Source of the DNA: an uncultured Bacteroidia bacterium
Lineage (GTDB): Bacteria; Bacteroidota; Bacteroidia; Bacteroidales; Prolixibacteraceae
NCBI GenBank assembly: GCA_903850335.1
Contig: CAINLJ010000203.1
Span: 1-56,566 of the forward strand
Direction: 5' to 3'
DNA length: 56,566 nt
Program-made: the position numbers and the translations under genes
Notes under the pieces: model-generated
What the model was told of the DNA's origin: nothing
Database searches by the model: none
The model's input: only the letters and a program-made list of their open reading frames with translations
Shown: one piece after another, positions 24,993 through 34,451 of the stretch
Layout of the letters: every line of letters begins with the position of its first letter
Position numbering within the stretch: the first letter of the stretch is position 1

Positions 24993-27900
24993 ATGATAAA
25001 AAAATACTTTTTTCTGCTGATTATCCTGATTCCTTCACTTGTATTTTCACAACCTTTTGAAAGACGGGCTAAATACGATATTTCGAAAGAACGCATACTT
25101 TATACTGTTGGTTATACCCATCTCGATTCGCAATATGAGTGGGATTACAAGACAACTGTAAGCGAATATCTGAAAAATACTATGGAAGAGAATTTCAGGC
25201 TTCTCGATAAGTACCCGGATTATGTCTTTAATTTCACCGGTTCCCGCCGGTATCAGCTGATGAAAGAATATCATCCTGAGTTATTTAAAAAACTGAAGAC
25301 TTATATTGCCCAGGGTCGCTGGTATGTGGCAGGTTCATCCGTCGAGGAGGCAGAGGTTAATATTTCATCATCTGAGTCTGTGATCAGACACGTATTATAT
25401 GGCAATAATTATTTTCGCAGTGAGTTTAATAAGGAGAGCAGCGACTATATGTTACCCGACTGCTTTGGATTTGTTGCGAACCTTCCGTCTGTTTTGAATC
25501 ATGCCGGAATGATTGGATTTTCAACACAAAAACTTACTATTCCTAATCTTGCCACTGCTGTTCCTCTGCCATTTAATGTTGGTGTCTGGAATGGTCCTGA
25601 CGGGAAAGGACTTGTTTCCGTTCTTGATGCAACTGACTACGACGGCGATCTTATGCCTCGTCTCGATATTGATCCGTATTGGGATAACCGTCTTACTGAC
25701 GATACTAAAAAATACGGAATTAATTTTGACTATCGTTATTATGGTTGCGGTGATATGGGTGGAGGATTGCGTGAACGTGATGTGATCAATGCAGAGGGAA
25801 GCCTGAAAAATCCTGATAGTAAGATCAAAGTAATCTTAACCTCATCAGATCAGATGTATAAAGATGTTACACCTGAGATAAAAAAGAAATTGCCGGTCTA
25901 TACAGGTGATCTCCTTCTTGTGGAACATAGTGCAGGTTCAATGACTTCGCAGTCCTATATGAAAAGGATGAACCGCAAGAACGAAATCCTGGCCCAGTCT
26001 TCCGAGCAAATGGCTTCCATTGACAATTTCCTTACCGGTTCTCCCTACCCTTTTGAAAAACTTAACCGGTCATGGGTTCTGGTATTGGGAAGTCAGATGC
26101 ATGATGTCCTGACAGGAACGGCTATTCCCAGCGGGTTTAAACTAGCCTGGAATGATGAGTTTATTGCTCAGAATGGGTTTTCAGAAGTTTTAAAGAATTC
26201 AATCAGTGGTGTGTCTTCTCAACTTAATACACTAACCAAAGGACGGGCAATAACGGTTTACAATCCTGTTGCAATGGACCGGGAAGATGTGTGTACTGCT
26301 GAGCTTGAATACAAAAAAAATCCTCAACACCTTAGAGTCTTTGATTCTAAAGGGAAAGAAGTCCCATCACAAATTATCTCACGCAAAGAGAATAGGGTGA
26401 AATTTATTTTTCTGGCGAATGTCCCTTCTGTTGGTATTGCCGTTTACGATGTTCAGGAATCATCAGCCTCATTAAAGGTTGCATCTTCGACACTGTCAAT
26501 CGAACCAAATACGCTTGAAAACGAATATTACAAACTATCTATTAACGACGACGGAGATATATCGTCTATTCTTGACAAAAAGCAAAATCGCGAATTATTG
26601 TCCAAACCAGCACGTCTGGAGTTTCAACACGAAATACCACAGAAAGAACCCTCCTGGAATATGTTCTGGTATGACCGTAAAAATCCTCCTTTTGACATGA
26701 TGAATAAGGATGTAACTTTGAAAATGGTTGAAAGCGGTCCTGTTCGCGTTGCATTTGAGATCACACGAAAAGGTCAAAATTCTGCCATAAAACAAATTGT
26801 TAGTCTTTCGGCAGGGAACGCTGGTAAACGTGTCGAGGTGGCTAATGTAATTGATTGGCAGTCGACTGGAGTAAGCCTCAAAGCCTCCTTCCCCTTTGTC
26901 GCCTCAAATGAAAATGCTACCTATAACCTTAGTGCTGGAGCCGTACAAAGGAATACCAATCATGAAAAGAAATTTGAGGTACCTTCCAAGATGTGGTTTG
27001 ACCTAACCGACAAGTCGGGTCAATTTGGAGTGTCAGTCCTTGAGGATTGTAAATATGGATCGGACAAACCTGATAATAACACCCTGCGGCTGACCTTACT
27101 TTTCACTCCATCGGCAAAGCTTTGCCCCACCTGGCTTTACCAATCCACTCAGGACTGGGGAGTCCACGAGGTAAAATATGGTTTGTATAGTCACAATGGG
27201 GACTGGTCAAACGGCGAAACGCCTTGGCAGGCCGAATATTTGAATAAGCCTTTAGTGGCTTCCGAGGTTCCAAAACATGCAGGAAAAACGGGATCTACAT
27301 TCTCCTTTCTGTCAATCAACAACCCTAAAGTGGGTGTTATGGCACTCAAAAAATCAGAACACCATGGTTACAATATCATACGCTTTAATGAATTAACAGG
27401 AACTGATCAAAATGGTGTAGCGGTTAAATTCCCTGCAACGATTACAGATGCCTATGAAGTGAATGGCCAGGAGCAGAAGATCGGGGAAGCTAAAGTTTCG
27501 GGTAATTCGTTAGTTTTTGATATTTCACATTACACATTACGTACTTTTGCCTTTAAACTCGCTTCTCAAAAGCAGGTGGTATTTAGCCAATCTTCCGTCG
27601 GTTTGAATTACGATCAGGATGTGATGAGTTTTGACACGAACCGGACGGATGGGAATATGGTAGCAGTATATGATCCAACCGACCATGGTAATGTTTGCAA
27701 TTATCCGGCAGAACAAATTCCTGCTGAGGTAGTCACCGAAGGGGTAACTTTTAAAATGGGCAGCACTGACGATCTTCAGAAGAACGTTGTATCCTGCAAA
27801 GGGCAGGAGATTAAATTGCCTGCAGGAGATTTTAATAAGTTATACCTGTTAGCCGCAGCCACCGAAGATGTGACAGGAACATTTAAAGTTGGTGGTGAAA

Positions 27901-28268
27901 GTCCAGTAAATCTTAAGATAGCGAACTGGAGAGGATTCATTGGACAACATTACGACCGGCAGTTTGAAATTGATGGATTTACTGTGAAAAATATTGTTGA
28001 ACCCTACCTTAAACATGACGATATTGCCTGGTTTGCTTCACATTGGCACTTCGGATATCCTACGAGAAATGAGCCATATAATTATTCATATATGTTTAAA
28101 TATGAGATTAGTATTCCTGCAAATGCTACCTCAGTCACATTGCCGGATAATCCAAAAATCAAGATATTTGCAATGACGGCAGCACATAAGATGGGTGATG
28201 ATATTCAGCTCCTTCAGCCTCTATCGGATGACTTTAATGATTCCAAACCCTATAAGTTGAGAAAGTAG
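24993..28268 (+). CDS. GH38 alpha-mannosidase
   Basis: A 1,091-aa exported enzyme with a signal peptide (1-20, ending LVFSQ). The zinc ligands sit in YTHLDSQYEW (His43, Asp45), the catalytic nucleophile in MLPDCFGF (Asp156), and the later zinc His in LGSQMHDVLTG. It is followed by the GH38 middle helical bundle and C-terminal beta domains, then an extra 200-residue beta-rich tail. GH38 enzymes hydrolyse alpha-mannosides with retention and use zinc. The usual HxDxxW motif start is changed to HLDSQYEW, seen in some bacterial groups. Substrate linkage cannot be read. Probably periplasmic or surface-exposed, releasing mannose from glycoprotein or mannan. Confidence 0.9.
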   Translation: MIKKYFFLLIILIPSLVFSQPFERRAKYDISKERILYTVGYTHLDSQYEWDYKTTVSEYLKNTMEENFRLLDKYPDYVFNFTGSRRYQLMKEYHPELFKKLKTYIAQGRWYVAGSSVEEAEVNISSSESVIRHVLYGNNYFRSEFNKESSDYMLPDCFGFVANLPSVLNHAGMIGFSTQKLTIPNLATAVPLPFNVGVWNGPDGKGLVSVLDATDYDGDLMPRLDIDPYWDNRLTDDTKKYGINFDYRYYGCGDMGGGLRERDVINAEGSLKNPDSKIKVILTSSDQMYKDVTPEIKKKLPVYTGDLLLVEHSAGSMTSQSYMKRMNRKNEILAQSSEQMASIDNFLTGSPYPFEKLNRSWVLVLGSQMHDVLTGTAIPSGFKLAWNDEFIAQNGFSEVLKNSISGVSSQLNTLTKGRAITVYNPVAMDREDVCTAELEYKKNPQHLRVFDSKGKEVPSQIISRKENRVKFIFLANVPSVGIAVYDVQESSASLKVASSTLSIEPNTLENEYYKLSINDDGDISSILDKKQNRELLSKPARLEFQHEIPQKEPSWNMFWYDRKNPPFDMMNKDVTLKMVESGPVRVAFEITRKGQNSAIKQIVSLSAGNAGKRVEVANVIDWQSTGVSLKASFPFVASNENATYNLSAGAVQRNTNHEKKFEVPSKMWFDLTDKSGQFGVSVLEDCKYGSDKPDNNTLRLTLLFTPSAKLCPTWLYQSTQDWGVHEVKYGLYSHNGDWSNGETPWQAEYLNKPLVASEVPKHAGKTGSTFSFLSINNPKVGVMALKKSEHHGYNIIRFNELTGTDQNGVAVKFPATITDAYEVNGQEQKIGEAKVSGNSLVFDISHYTLRTFAFKLASQKQVVFSQSSVGLNYDQDVMSFDTNRTDGNMVAVYDPTDHGNVCNYPAEQIPAEVVTEGVTFKMGSTDDLQKNVVSCKGQEIKLPAGDFNKLYLLAAATEDVTGTFKVGGESPVNLKIANWRGFIGQHYDRQFEIDGFTVKNIVEPYLKHDDIAWFASHWHFGYPTRNEPYNYSYMFKYEISIPANATSVTLPDNPKIKIFAMTAAHKMGDDIQLLQPLSDDFNDSKPYKLRK

Positions 28269-28588
28269 GATATAAGTTACCTTGATATAACTGTTTTTTA
28301 GCAAGGTTTTGATGTTTTGCACGACCGTGTCGCAGCTTCTTTTAATAATAAAAAGCTTATATTGGTACAGCCTTGTTTAGATTTGTAGAGCGGGGTAAAA
28401 TGTCCCTGCCAGCTACAGCTTGCCTTTATTTCTTCTTTGAGTAGCGTTTAAGGAGCTATAAGATTACAATACTCTAAACCTCTTAACAATGTTTTACTTA
28501 AACTTTGAATTCTGCATTTCGAATTTTTAATTTAAGCCCTCCCTGCTCCGTTGAGTTGCTTTTGGTTTTCCTATTGATGGAGGAATCC
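28269..28588. other. Gene-free stretch between convergent genes
   Basis: 320 bp with no coding signal. It contains ttggtacagcc at 28362-28372, identical to the right terminus of the possible MITE at 10113-10258, and a weak accttg/caaggt hairpin (28279-28307) that could end the mannosidase transcript. Confidence 0.5.
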
Positions 28589-29065
28589 CTAAAATTTATA
28601 TGTTATTGATAATCCTAGATTTCCGGAGGCTGTATATCGGTTATAATCGATTTTGGGTGTAAACCGTATATGTCCGACAAGAGGGAAATTCCTGTGAATA
28701 GCCATTTTGATATTTTTTATCCGTTCGACATTACTAAGAAATGCAATCAGTCCACCTGCCATAATTGCAATCCCTGCCCCGGCATAAATGTCGTTCATTC
28801 CTTTCTCGCCTATTAATTGTTCAAAAAGTGATGGTTCATCATTAGTTGTCCAGAGGTTATATTTTGAAATGACGAACACAACGGCTCCAAGACCTACAGC
28901 AACACCTGACATCCCGAGGTTGGTTTTCGAATCCCAAAGTGATTCATTAAGCTGTTCACTCGTTAGCTTATTAATATCGTAAACATTGTATTTTCTTTTA
29001 TACCATTGTGCATTCGAGTAGTTGGAGAGGATCAGCATGGAGAATATGAGTACTATTATTTTCAT
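28589..29065 (-). CDS. Hypothetical exported protein with two membrane segments
   Basis: A 158-aa protein I do not recognise. It has a signal peptide (about 1-19, ending SNAQW), a short polar region (YKRKYNVYDINKLTSEQL), a glycine-rich hydrophobic segment (about 51-68), a second hydrophobic segment (about 93-111), and a beta-rich end finishing in Phe (GNLGLSITYKF), as in outer-membrane proteins. It faces the mannosidase gene and shares no obvious function with it. Confidence 0.65.
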   Translation of the reverse strand: MKIIVLIFSMLILSNYSNAQWYKRKYNVYDINKLTSEQLNESLWDSKTNLGMSGVAVGLGAVVFVISKYNLWTTNDEPSLFEQLIGEKGMNDIYAGAGIAIMAGGLIAFLSNVERIKNIKMAIHRNFPLVGHIRFTPKIDYNRYTASGNLGLSITYKF

Positions 29066-29191
29066 TTTGCTTATTTATTAGGTTTATACCCAAGGAATAT
29101 CGACCTAAAATTAGAAAAATAAATTTGAAGGTACAATAGATGAGGTCAGTACTTATTCCTATTTAATAATATAGTAGGATCAATTAAAGCC

Positions 29192-29677
29192 TTAGTCTTT
29201 TTTCTCCACTTTAAAAAACCGCCTCGGGAAAATCAAAAGACCATAATTTGTAAAGTCATTTCTGCTCTTTGGCCTATGATGTGCATGATGAGCACTGATG
29301 ATAGCGCGGGTGAGAGAATTATTAATATTATATAAAAACGGAATTTTTATCCGCTGATGGATGAGAATATCGTGAATCCAGAAGTAAGTAAAGCCGTACA
29401 TGCTTATTCCAATCCCTGTAAAGATCAGTTTCGGTAAGTCGAAATAAAACCCGCATGTTAAAAGTATGATTGCAGGAGTAGCATAGACAAGGAAAAACAG
29501 GTCATTCTTCTCCATTCCCGAAAAGGTCATCTCGTGCATAGCTGCTTTCTTGTGGTCATTGATATGGTGATCTTTATGCCAGTCCCATAGAAAGCCATGC
29601 ATTACATATTTATGGTTCGACCATGCCACAAACTCCATAAAACAATAGGCACCAATTAAAAAAGCCAGGTTTATCAT
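29192..29677 (-). CDS. crtZ: Beta-carotene hydroxylase (CrtZ-like, sterol desaturase superfamily)
   Basis: A 161-aa membrane di-iron hydroxylase with four hydrophobic helices and the expected histidine clusters: HKYVMH (His22, His27), HKDHH (34-38), HDILIHQR and SAHHAHH. CrtZ proteins hydroxylate beta-carotene at C3 to give zeaxanthin, a common Bacteroidota pigment step. No other carotenoid genes are in the window, so the substrate rests on family resemblance. An exact -7 box lies at 29701-29708. Confidence 0.87.
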   Translation of the reverse strand: MINLAFLIGAYCFMEFVAWSNHKYVMHGFLWDWHKDHHINDHKKAAMHEMTFSGMEKNDLFFLVYATPAIILLTCGFYFDLPKLIFTGIGISMYGFTYFWIHDILIHQRIKIPFLYNINNSLTRAIISAHHAHHRPKSRNDFTNYGLLIFPRRFFKVEKKD

Positions 29678-29700
29678 CCCATCCGGTTTTTGTTCTGATA

Positions 29701-29708
29701 CAAATGTA
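29701..29708 (-). promoter_or_regulatory. -7 box (TACATTTG) for the crtZ-like gene
   Basis: The minus strand reads TACATTTG, an exact TAnnTTTG match 24 bp from the ATG at 29677. Confidence 0.45.
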
Positions 29709-29755
29709 GGTGTTTTTTTGCTGTGCAGAATAGGGGATAAGGAAACGAATGTAGC

Positions 29756-29815
29756 GACACAAGATTTTGTGTCTCTAGTGCGAAATTTACAAGGGTGCTT
29801 GTCGTTTGAAACGAC
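29756..29815. repeat. Two short palindromes next to the tandem repeat
   Basis: Two perfect hairpin-forming sequences: gacacaa-gatt-ttgtgtc (29756-29773) and gtcgtttgaaacgac (29801-29815). They precede the 37-bp tandem repeat directly and may belong to one REP-like unit. Confidence 0.55.
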
Positions 29816-29829
29816 GGGATATAGAACCC

Positions 29830-29940
29830 CTCGTTACCGCAGGCGCTCAAACAAGGGGGAGCAAAACTCGTTACCGCAGACGCTTAAACAAGGGGGAGCA
29901 TAAATCGTTTCTCCAAAGCTCAAAAAAGGGGGATAATAAG
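29830..29940 (+). repeat. Three 37-bp tandem repeats
   Basis: Units at 29830-29866, 29867-29903 and 29904-29940. The first two differ at about four positions, and share ctcgttaccgcag and aaacaagggggagca. The third is more diverged (cgtttctccaaagctc, then aaaaagggggataa). The units abut without spacers, so this is not a CRISPR array. It fills the gap between divergent crtZ-like and phosphoesterase genes. Confidence 0.75.
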
Positions 29941-29968
29941 TGCCTCTCCCTCCAATTACTATTTTGCC

Positions 29969-29976
29969 TATTTTTG
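29969..29976 (+). promoter_or_regulatory. -7 box (TATTTTTG) for the metallophosphoesterase
   Basis: An exact TAnnTTTG match just after the tandem repeat. It would start transcription near 29982, upstream of the ATG at 30039 but downstream of the earliest in-frame start, supporting the shorter protein. Confidence 0.45.
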
Positions 29977-30038
29977 ACCCGGATCTGACGGTAATTAAGA
30001 CTATCGTGAAATTAACCACTGAAAATAACAACACATTT

Positions 30039-30953
30039 ATGTTCGATTTTATAGGCGATATCCACGGTCATGCAGACAAACTCATCGAATTACTGGAGAA
30101 ACTTGGATACTCCCAGGTCAATGGAATCTATCAACACACATCCCGAAAAGCCTTCTTTATAGGCGACTTTATCGACCGAGGGCCACAAATAAGAGAAACC
30201 CTCGGCATCGTCCGACCTATGATCGAAAGCGGAAATGCTCTGGCAATAATGGGAAATCACGAATATAATGCACTGTGCTTTCACCATGAGGAACGCGATG
30301 GCGGACACCTGCGAAAACATCTGATCATTAACATTATTCAACATTTCGAGACACTAAAACAATTCCAAAATCGTCAGGATGAATATGAAGATTATCTCGA
30401 ATGGTTCAAAACATTGCCACTTTATTATGAAACCAGCAACTTCAGAGCCGTACATGCCTGCTGGGATAATAACCATATCAATTACCTGAGGAGCATTTTG
30501 AAACACGACCGACTTAACGAAACTATCTTGCATCAGTCGGTACGCATGGGAACCAGATTATACTATATATTCGATGAGACATTAAAAGGGAAGGAGATCC
30601 TTATGCCTAAAGGCCTGACTTTTGCAGACAAGGATGGAAATGTACGTAACGAGATACGCGTTAAATGGTGGGTGGACCCGGCGCAGTCGACGTACAGGGA
30701 AATTAGTGTTCTGCCGATCAAAAATCTACCTGAAGGAAAACTAAGGATCTCTGAGACCAATCATCTTAACCCATACTCTGAAAAAGAAAGACCTGTTTTC
30801 TTTGGTCATTACTGGCTTACCGGTACCCCGCAATTATTACGGGAAAATATCTGTTGCCTCGACTTCAGCGTTGCAAAACAAGGCTATCTGGCAGCTTATC
30901 GTTTTGACGGTGAAGGGACACTCTCTAACGATAAGTTTATTTTTGTGCAATAA
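30039..30953 (+). CDS. Calcineurin-like metallophosphoesterase (PrpE/ApaH-like)
   Basis: A 304-aa cytosolic phosphatase. Metal-binding motifs: FDFIGDIHGHADKL, FIGDFIDRGPQ, and IMGNHEYNALCFH, then later FGHYWLTG. This set matches bacterial serine/threonine-type phosphatases and diadenosine tetraphosphatases. The substrate is not determinable. The frame extends upstream to 29940, but MFDFIGDIHG is the domain start and the candidate promoter lies inside the extension. Its 3' end overlaps the convergent lipase gene by 17 bp. Confidence 0.88.
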   Translation: MFDFIGDIHGHADKLIELLEKLGYSQVNGIYQHTSRKAFFIGDFIDRGPQIRETLGIVRPMIESGNALAIMGNHEYNALCFHHEERDGGHLRKHLIINIIQHFETLKQFQNRQDEYEDYLEWFKTLPLYYETSNFRAVHACWDNNHINYLRSILKHDRLNETILHQSVRMGTRLYYIFDETLKGKEILMPKGLTFADKDGNVRNEIRVKWWVDPAQSTYREISVLPIKNLPEGKLRISETNHLNPYSEKERPVFFGHYWLTGTPQLLRENICCLDFSVAKQGYLAAYRFDGEGTLSNDKFIFVQ

Positions 30954-32127
30954 TACTCAACGAATCAAAATAGGCCCTTGTCTTTGGTAGTGCAATAAAA
31001 GCCGTCTCCAGATGGTTTAAGTTCCCAAGGCAAATAAGCTCAACGTTACCACCTGCCTTTTTCATACTGGTATAAGCATTTAGCGCATCCTTAGGAGAAA
31101 CGTCCTTATCTTTCAGACCATAATACATACGAAACTTCACCCCAGGTTTCCAATCGAAAGACTGATTTTCTCCAAGTTTCTCAGTCAGCCAGTCTGACTT
31201 ACCACTCTTGAAATCGTCCAAAATATCCTTTGTGTATAAACTATCAGCTGTCCGTGGAAGTTTTTTCATGATCTGGTCATAGTCGTGATTGCCATCAAAA
31301 AGTCCGGGAATCATTTTGTCGTATGGATGTTGAATAATTGAACCGAGTGGTTTTTTATAGATGTGACAATAGGCATTTGCCAGGTAACCAAGATAAAAAA
31401 CGCTATTGCTTTCTATAGCATAGGGAATGCTGATCTCCTTCAGATTATAGGCACCTACGATAGATGATGTACCTGTAAGCTTTAAGCCATCAATCGGATT
31501 TTTTTCAATATAGCGTTGAACAGCAGCAGTTGCATGACCTCCCTGTGAGATCCCGGTTAGAAAAAGGTTATTTGTTTGATCGCCTGTTAGATTGGAACAA
31601 ATCTCAGATCCTAATTTTAAAAGGTCCACAACAGCATTTACGGTTGTTTGGACGTGAAGATAGGGGTGCACCTCTGTTGAGACACCAAATCCAATGTAAT
31701 CCGGTATCAGACATAAATATCCGCCTCCTGCAAATATCGCTGATATCCCTAATCCTTCATCTTCAGAAGGTTTTGAAGGGGCATTTCCTCTTTCACAATT
31801 CGTTCCGTGCTGATAACTTACAACACCTTTTATTTTTTTATTCCGGGGAAAGGCAACCAGACCTGAGACTAAAACCTTATTATTATCTTCGTCTTTTGTA
31901 TAATAGGAGATCCGGAACAGTTCTATTCCACTCGTAATATCGATTTTTTCGGGTATTTTTAATTTCCTTACAAAGTATTCTATTACATGTTTCGGATAAA
32001 TCCCCTTTACCTCAAACTTTGCAACTTTAAGGTCAGCAGTCGACTGATTAATAGTATTTATATCAATTCTGTGGCAGCTAGTCAGCAAAATTGAAAGTAA
32101 CAGGATTCTTAACAGATTATTTTTCAT
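30937..32127 (-). CDS. Lipase-like alpha/beta-hydrolase lipoprotein
   Basis: A 396-aa lipoprotein precursor with a lipobox (LLTSC, Cys18). It is an alpha/beta hydrolase resembling secreted fungal-type lipases and bacterial homologues: VVSYQHGTNCERGNAPSKP forms the oxyanion region, GISQGGHA carries the nucleophile Ser194, the likely acid is in YGLKDKDVSP, and the His in LNHLETAF. It probably cleaves an ester at the cell surface. Its ATG is 2 bp after the stop of the decayed gene upstream, so the two once formed an operon. Confidence 0.82.
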   Translation of the reverse strand: MKNNLLRILLLSILLTSCHRIDINTINQSTADLKVAKFEVKGIYPKHVIEYFVRKLKIPEKIDITSGIELFRISYYTKDEDNNKVLVSGLVAFPRNKKIKGVVSYQHGTNCERGNAPSKPSEDEGLGISAIFAGGGYLCLIPDYIGFGVSTEVHPYLHVQTTVNAVVDLLKLGSEICSNLTGDQTNNLFLTGISQGGHATAAVQRYIEKNPIDGLKLTGTSSIVGAYNLKEISIPYAIESNSVFYLGYLANAYCHIYKKPLGSIIQHPYDKMIPGLFDGNHDYDQIMKKLPRTADSLYTKDILDDFKSGKSDWLTEKLGENQSFDWKPGVKFRMYYGLKDKDVSPKDALNAYTSMKKAGGNVELICLGNLNHLETAFIALPKTRAYFDSLSIIAQK

Positions 32128-32129
32128 TG

Positions 32130-33165
32130 TTATTTGAGTATTTTAAGTTCAAGAGGTTCCGTAGCTATTTTTTCAATGTATATGATCTTTGTATAGCTGC
32201 AATCCGTATCCCTCACGGTTCCCTGCCTGATATGGTCTGCTCCAATGACTCTGGCATCTTGCCCGGAGTTCCATCGCTTGAGAACGAAACAAAGGTTATG
32301 AACCGGAAGAGCCGAATCAGCACCAATTGTGAAAGCGAGTGTTCTGGCAGTGAATCTCAGAATATAGCCTCGTTGTTCGGGTTCGTATCCCCCTGTTGTC
32401 CCTTGAAGGTTGATCAGAACTGGAGCATGTGTAAAGGAACTATGCGCTGCCCTGTCAGGAAAAGATGTGTATCTCCCGTTGGAAGGCATTTGTGCTGTTG
32501 GCCAATGGATCCAGGTGCAAAAAACAGCATAGGGAGTCAGTTCTCCACCATAAACATTCGTTGATTCGAATTTAGTGCCAATCGTAAAAGGATCATACTC
32601 GCCGGTGTAATTGATCAGCTGAATATTTGAATTCTTTGGTTCACCAATATTTTTTGGGGGTGCAGTCAGCCAGTCATAAACTTTGTAATCGCCATCCTGA
32701 TTAAGCATTGTAATTGTATTTTTACGCTCGATAATCTGGTGCTTCAAGTAAAGGAAACCGCCAGTGAATAACAACCTTTTGTGATGTATTTTCTATGATC
32801 TTAACAACAGACGATGCATTTACCTTATCAGGCATTGTTTTCGTTCCATTACCAGAGCGGGGAATAATTTCATCTGTCATTATCTTTTTCCCCTGGTTAC
32901 TTTCCCAATAGGGTAAGTAGCTATTACCTCTCCAAAAAATCAGTTTTCCATTAACTTTTCCTAAATCGAATATAATATCTGCATAATCACCGGCTCTTGA
33001 AGTCCTTTCAAAATCATCATTTGTCTGGATATGGGTATATACGGCACCAAAATCAGAATTTACAATGTTATCGCTTTCCACTTTAAATGCCGTAGAAGAG
33101 ATGACCAAAAAAACAATTTGTGATCGTATTAAAAATTTTAGGAAATTGGTAAAATATTAATTCAT
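32130..33165 (-). pseudogene. Broken secreted-protein gene (nonsense at codon 3 plus frameshift)
   Basis: Two overlapping minus-strand frames read as one protein. From the ATG at 33165 the codons are ATG AAT TAA, then an open frame encoding a signal-peptide-like stretch (FLKFLIRSQIVFLVISS) and DFERTSRAGDYADIIFDLGK, stopping at EAPDYRA near 32725. The other frame continues from about 32730 (KNTITMLNQDGDYKVYDW), through FCTWIHWPTAQMPSNGRYTSFPDR, to 32130. The second part resembles large secreted proteins of Planctomycetes and Bacteroidota of unknown function. Recoding is an unlikely alternative, as there are two lesions. Family name uncertain; decay well supported. Confidence 0.75.
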
Positions 33166-33332
33166 AGTACGTTAAATATGTAGAGTCTGACTTTTTATAG
33201 GTTGTAGGTTATGTCAAAGATAAATGAAATTTGTAGCATAATTCCCGGAGCAAAACCTAAATTTGTATTGCTTATGATGAAGGATTATATTAGCCTCTTA
33301 ATTGTATCACCCGTTAACAAATCAATTTTAAA

Positions 33333-34397
33333 ATGTCAAAACTATTCTCGACTCTAAAAATCAGGTCAATTACATTTAAAAACAGGTATGTCATATCTCC
33401 AATGTGCCAGTATACTGCTACAGACGGTTTTGCCAATGACTGGCACCTTGTTCATCTGGGCAGTCGGGCAGTTGGTGGAGCGGCACTTATCATTCAGGAG
33501 GCAACAGCGGTTTCTCCCGAAGCACGTATTACACCGGGTGATCTTGGTCTTTATTATGATTCGCATGTTGAGAAACTCGAAAATATCACACGGTTTATTC
33601 AGCAACAAGGCGCAGTTGCAGGTATTCAGCTGGCTCACTCAGGGAGGAAAGCGGGGTGTGCCCTCCCCTGGAATGGTGGCCTTCAGCTTAAAGAGAAGGA
33701 AGGAGGCTGGCAGACGGTTTCGTCATCGGCACTGAGATTTAACCCAAATGATCAGGCTCCAGTGGCTCTTAATCACAAGGCAATACTAAAGGTTATAATT
33801 GATTTTAAGACTGCGGCACAACGGGCATTAGAAGCCGGCTATCAGGTAGTAGAAATACATGCAGCACATGGTTATCTGATTCACCAGTTTTTATCACCAC
33901 TCAGTAATCAAAGGACTGATGAATATGGAGGAAGTTTTGAGAACAGGATTCGTCTCTTGCTTGAGATTGTACATTCTGTAAAATCTGTCTGGCCGGAAGA
34001 ACTTCCTTTGTTTGTAAGAATCTCAGCGACAGATCATGCAGAGGGCGGTTGGGATGTTGATGAGGCAGTTCAGTTATCGGCTATCCTAAAGACTTTGGGA
34101 GTAGATCTTATTGATTGTTCCTCAGGCGGACTTGTCCCTTATGCAAAAATCCCGTTTGGTCCAGGCTACCAGGTTCTCTATTCGTCGCGGATAAAAAATG
34201 AAACCGGTATTCTTACAGGTGCAGTAGGATTAATAACAACACCTGAGCAATCCGAAGCTATTTTGCAAAATGGAGAGGCAGACCTTGTGCTGCATGGCCG
34301 TGAATCACTCCGGGAACCTTATTTTGCACTTAAATCTGCTGCTTCTCTGGGTGATGACATCGATTGGCCCTTGCAATACTTAAGAGCAAAATTATAG
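33333..34397 (+). CDS. NADH:flavin oxidoreductase (old yellow enzyme, YqjM/NamA type)
   Basis: A 354-aa FMN-dependent TIM-barrel ene-reductase. Motifs: ISPMCQYTATDGFANDWHLVHLGSRAVGGAALIIQEATAVSPEARIT at the N-terminus (here quoted in parts: ISPMCQY with the redox-tuning Cys, and DWHLVHLGSRA), QLAHSGRK, EIHAAHGYLIHQFLSP with the substrate-binding His pair, and NQRTDEYGGSFENR. The Cys in SPMCQY and the short length place it in the YqjM class, which reduces activated C=C bonds with NADPH. It precedes the quinoprotein by 54 bp on the same strand, though no functional tie is shown. Confidence 0.92.
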   Translation: MSKLFSTLKIRSITFKNRYVISPMCQYTATDGFANDWHLVHLGSRAVGGAALIIQEATAVSPEARITPGDLGLYYDSHVEKLENITRFIQQQGAVAGIQLAHSGRKAGCALPWNGGLQLKEKEGGWQTVSSSALRFNPNDQAPVALNHKAILKVIIDFKTAAQRALEAGYQVVEIHAAHGYLIHQFLSPLSNQRTDEYGGSFENRIRLLLEIVHSVKSVWPEELPLFVRISATDHAEGGWDVDEAVQLSAILKTLGVDLIDCSSGGLVPYAKIPFGPGYQVLYSSRIKNETGILTGAVGLITTPEQSEAILQNGEADLVLHGRESLREPYFALKSAASLGDDIDWPLQYLRAKL

Positions 34398-34451
34398 GTA
34401 AAGGTTTATGAATTAATCAGGTTATGTCATAATCAAACGAAAAATGAACCT

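Noticed and set aside
29830-29940. CRISPR-like array
   Set aside because: The units abut with no spacers and the third unit is diverged; no cas genes are nearby.
29718-29988. Two short plus-strand open frames across the 37-bp repeats
   Set aside because: They arise from the tandem repeat itself (37 is not a multiple of three, so the frames slide) and have no start context or similarity.
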